The notes beneath the pieces were generated by a model that did not search any database, was not told where the DNA came from, and worked only from the letters and a program-made list of their open reading frames with translations. From Sulfuricella sp. (GTDB lineage Bacteria; Pseudomonadota; Gammaproteobacteria; Burkholderiales; Sulfuricellaceae), in contig JAUYEK010000144.1 in the NCBI GenBank assembly GCA_030691435.1, positions 1 to 6,023 on the forward strand: a DNA stretch of 6,023 bases. Direction: 5' to 3'. Below are positions 5,975 to 6,023 of this stretch, in pieces. Each line of letters begins with the position of its first letter. Within the stretch, counting starts at the first letter, position 1. A program made the position numbers and the translations under genes.

Positions 5975-6023
5975 CCGTAGGAGCGGCCTTGGCCGCGATA
6001 ATCACCGTATCGCGGCCAAGGCC
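5975..6023. repeat. REP-like inverted repeat, cut by the right edge
   Basis: GGCCTTGGCCGCGATA (5985-6000) and its exact reverse complement (6008-6023) form a 16-base perfect stem with a 7-base loop. Each arm also contains its own near-palindrome GCGGCC-TT-GGCCGC (5983-5996 in the left arm). The opening CCCGTAGGAGCGGCC resembles the start of REP elements known from Pseudomonas and relatives. It looks like a head-to-head REP pair (BIME-like) whose right half continues beyond the window. It lies about 40 bases after pyrD and could also act as a 3' stabiliser of that message. Confidence 0.8.

Overview
This is an ordinary chromosomal stretch of a GC-rich proteobacterium. The protein sequences look most like Betaproteobacteria: the AlgC-type mutase, the HemN, the class 2 PyrD and the heptosyltransferase all read as full-strength family members. 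A Nitrosomonadales-like host is my guess and no more than that. It holds five protein genes, no RNA genes, no CRISPR and no mobile element with a transposase. Coding density is high and no gene-free stretch exceeds about 120 bases.

Layout. At the left edge is the 3' part of waaF (heptosyltransferase II, lipopolysaccharide inner core), cut by the window start. A 46-base gap leads to a stand-alone HDOD-domain protein on the same strand. hemN (oxygen-independent coproporphyrinogen III oxidase, heme synthesis) lies on the minus strand and converges on the HDOD gene with only 12 bases between the stops. hemN is divergent from an algC-type phosphomannomutase/phosphoglucomutase (sugar-phosphate supply for LPS and exopolysaccharide); the 119-base gap between them carries plausible back-to-back promoters. 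A 69-base gap with a dispersed hairpin repeat separates algC from pyrD (quinone-dependent dihydroorotate dehydrogenase, pyrimidine synthesis). A second, REP-like inverted repeat runs off the right edge.

The genes do not form one pathway. waaF and algC both serve cell-surface glycan synthesis, while hemN and pyrD are separate housekeeping functions. I did not find a new biological system. The points most worth a second look are a GC-rich hairpin repeat sitting in frame inside waaF, which adds roughly 20 residues to the enzyme; the presence of three different dispersed repeat types within 6 kb; a pyrD start with no Shine-Dalgarno sequence but a -10-like hexamer placed for a leaderless message; and hemN/algC promoters that appear to share one -35 hexamer.
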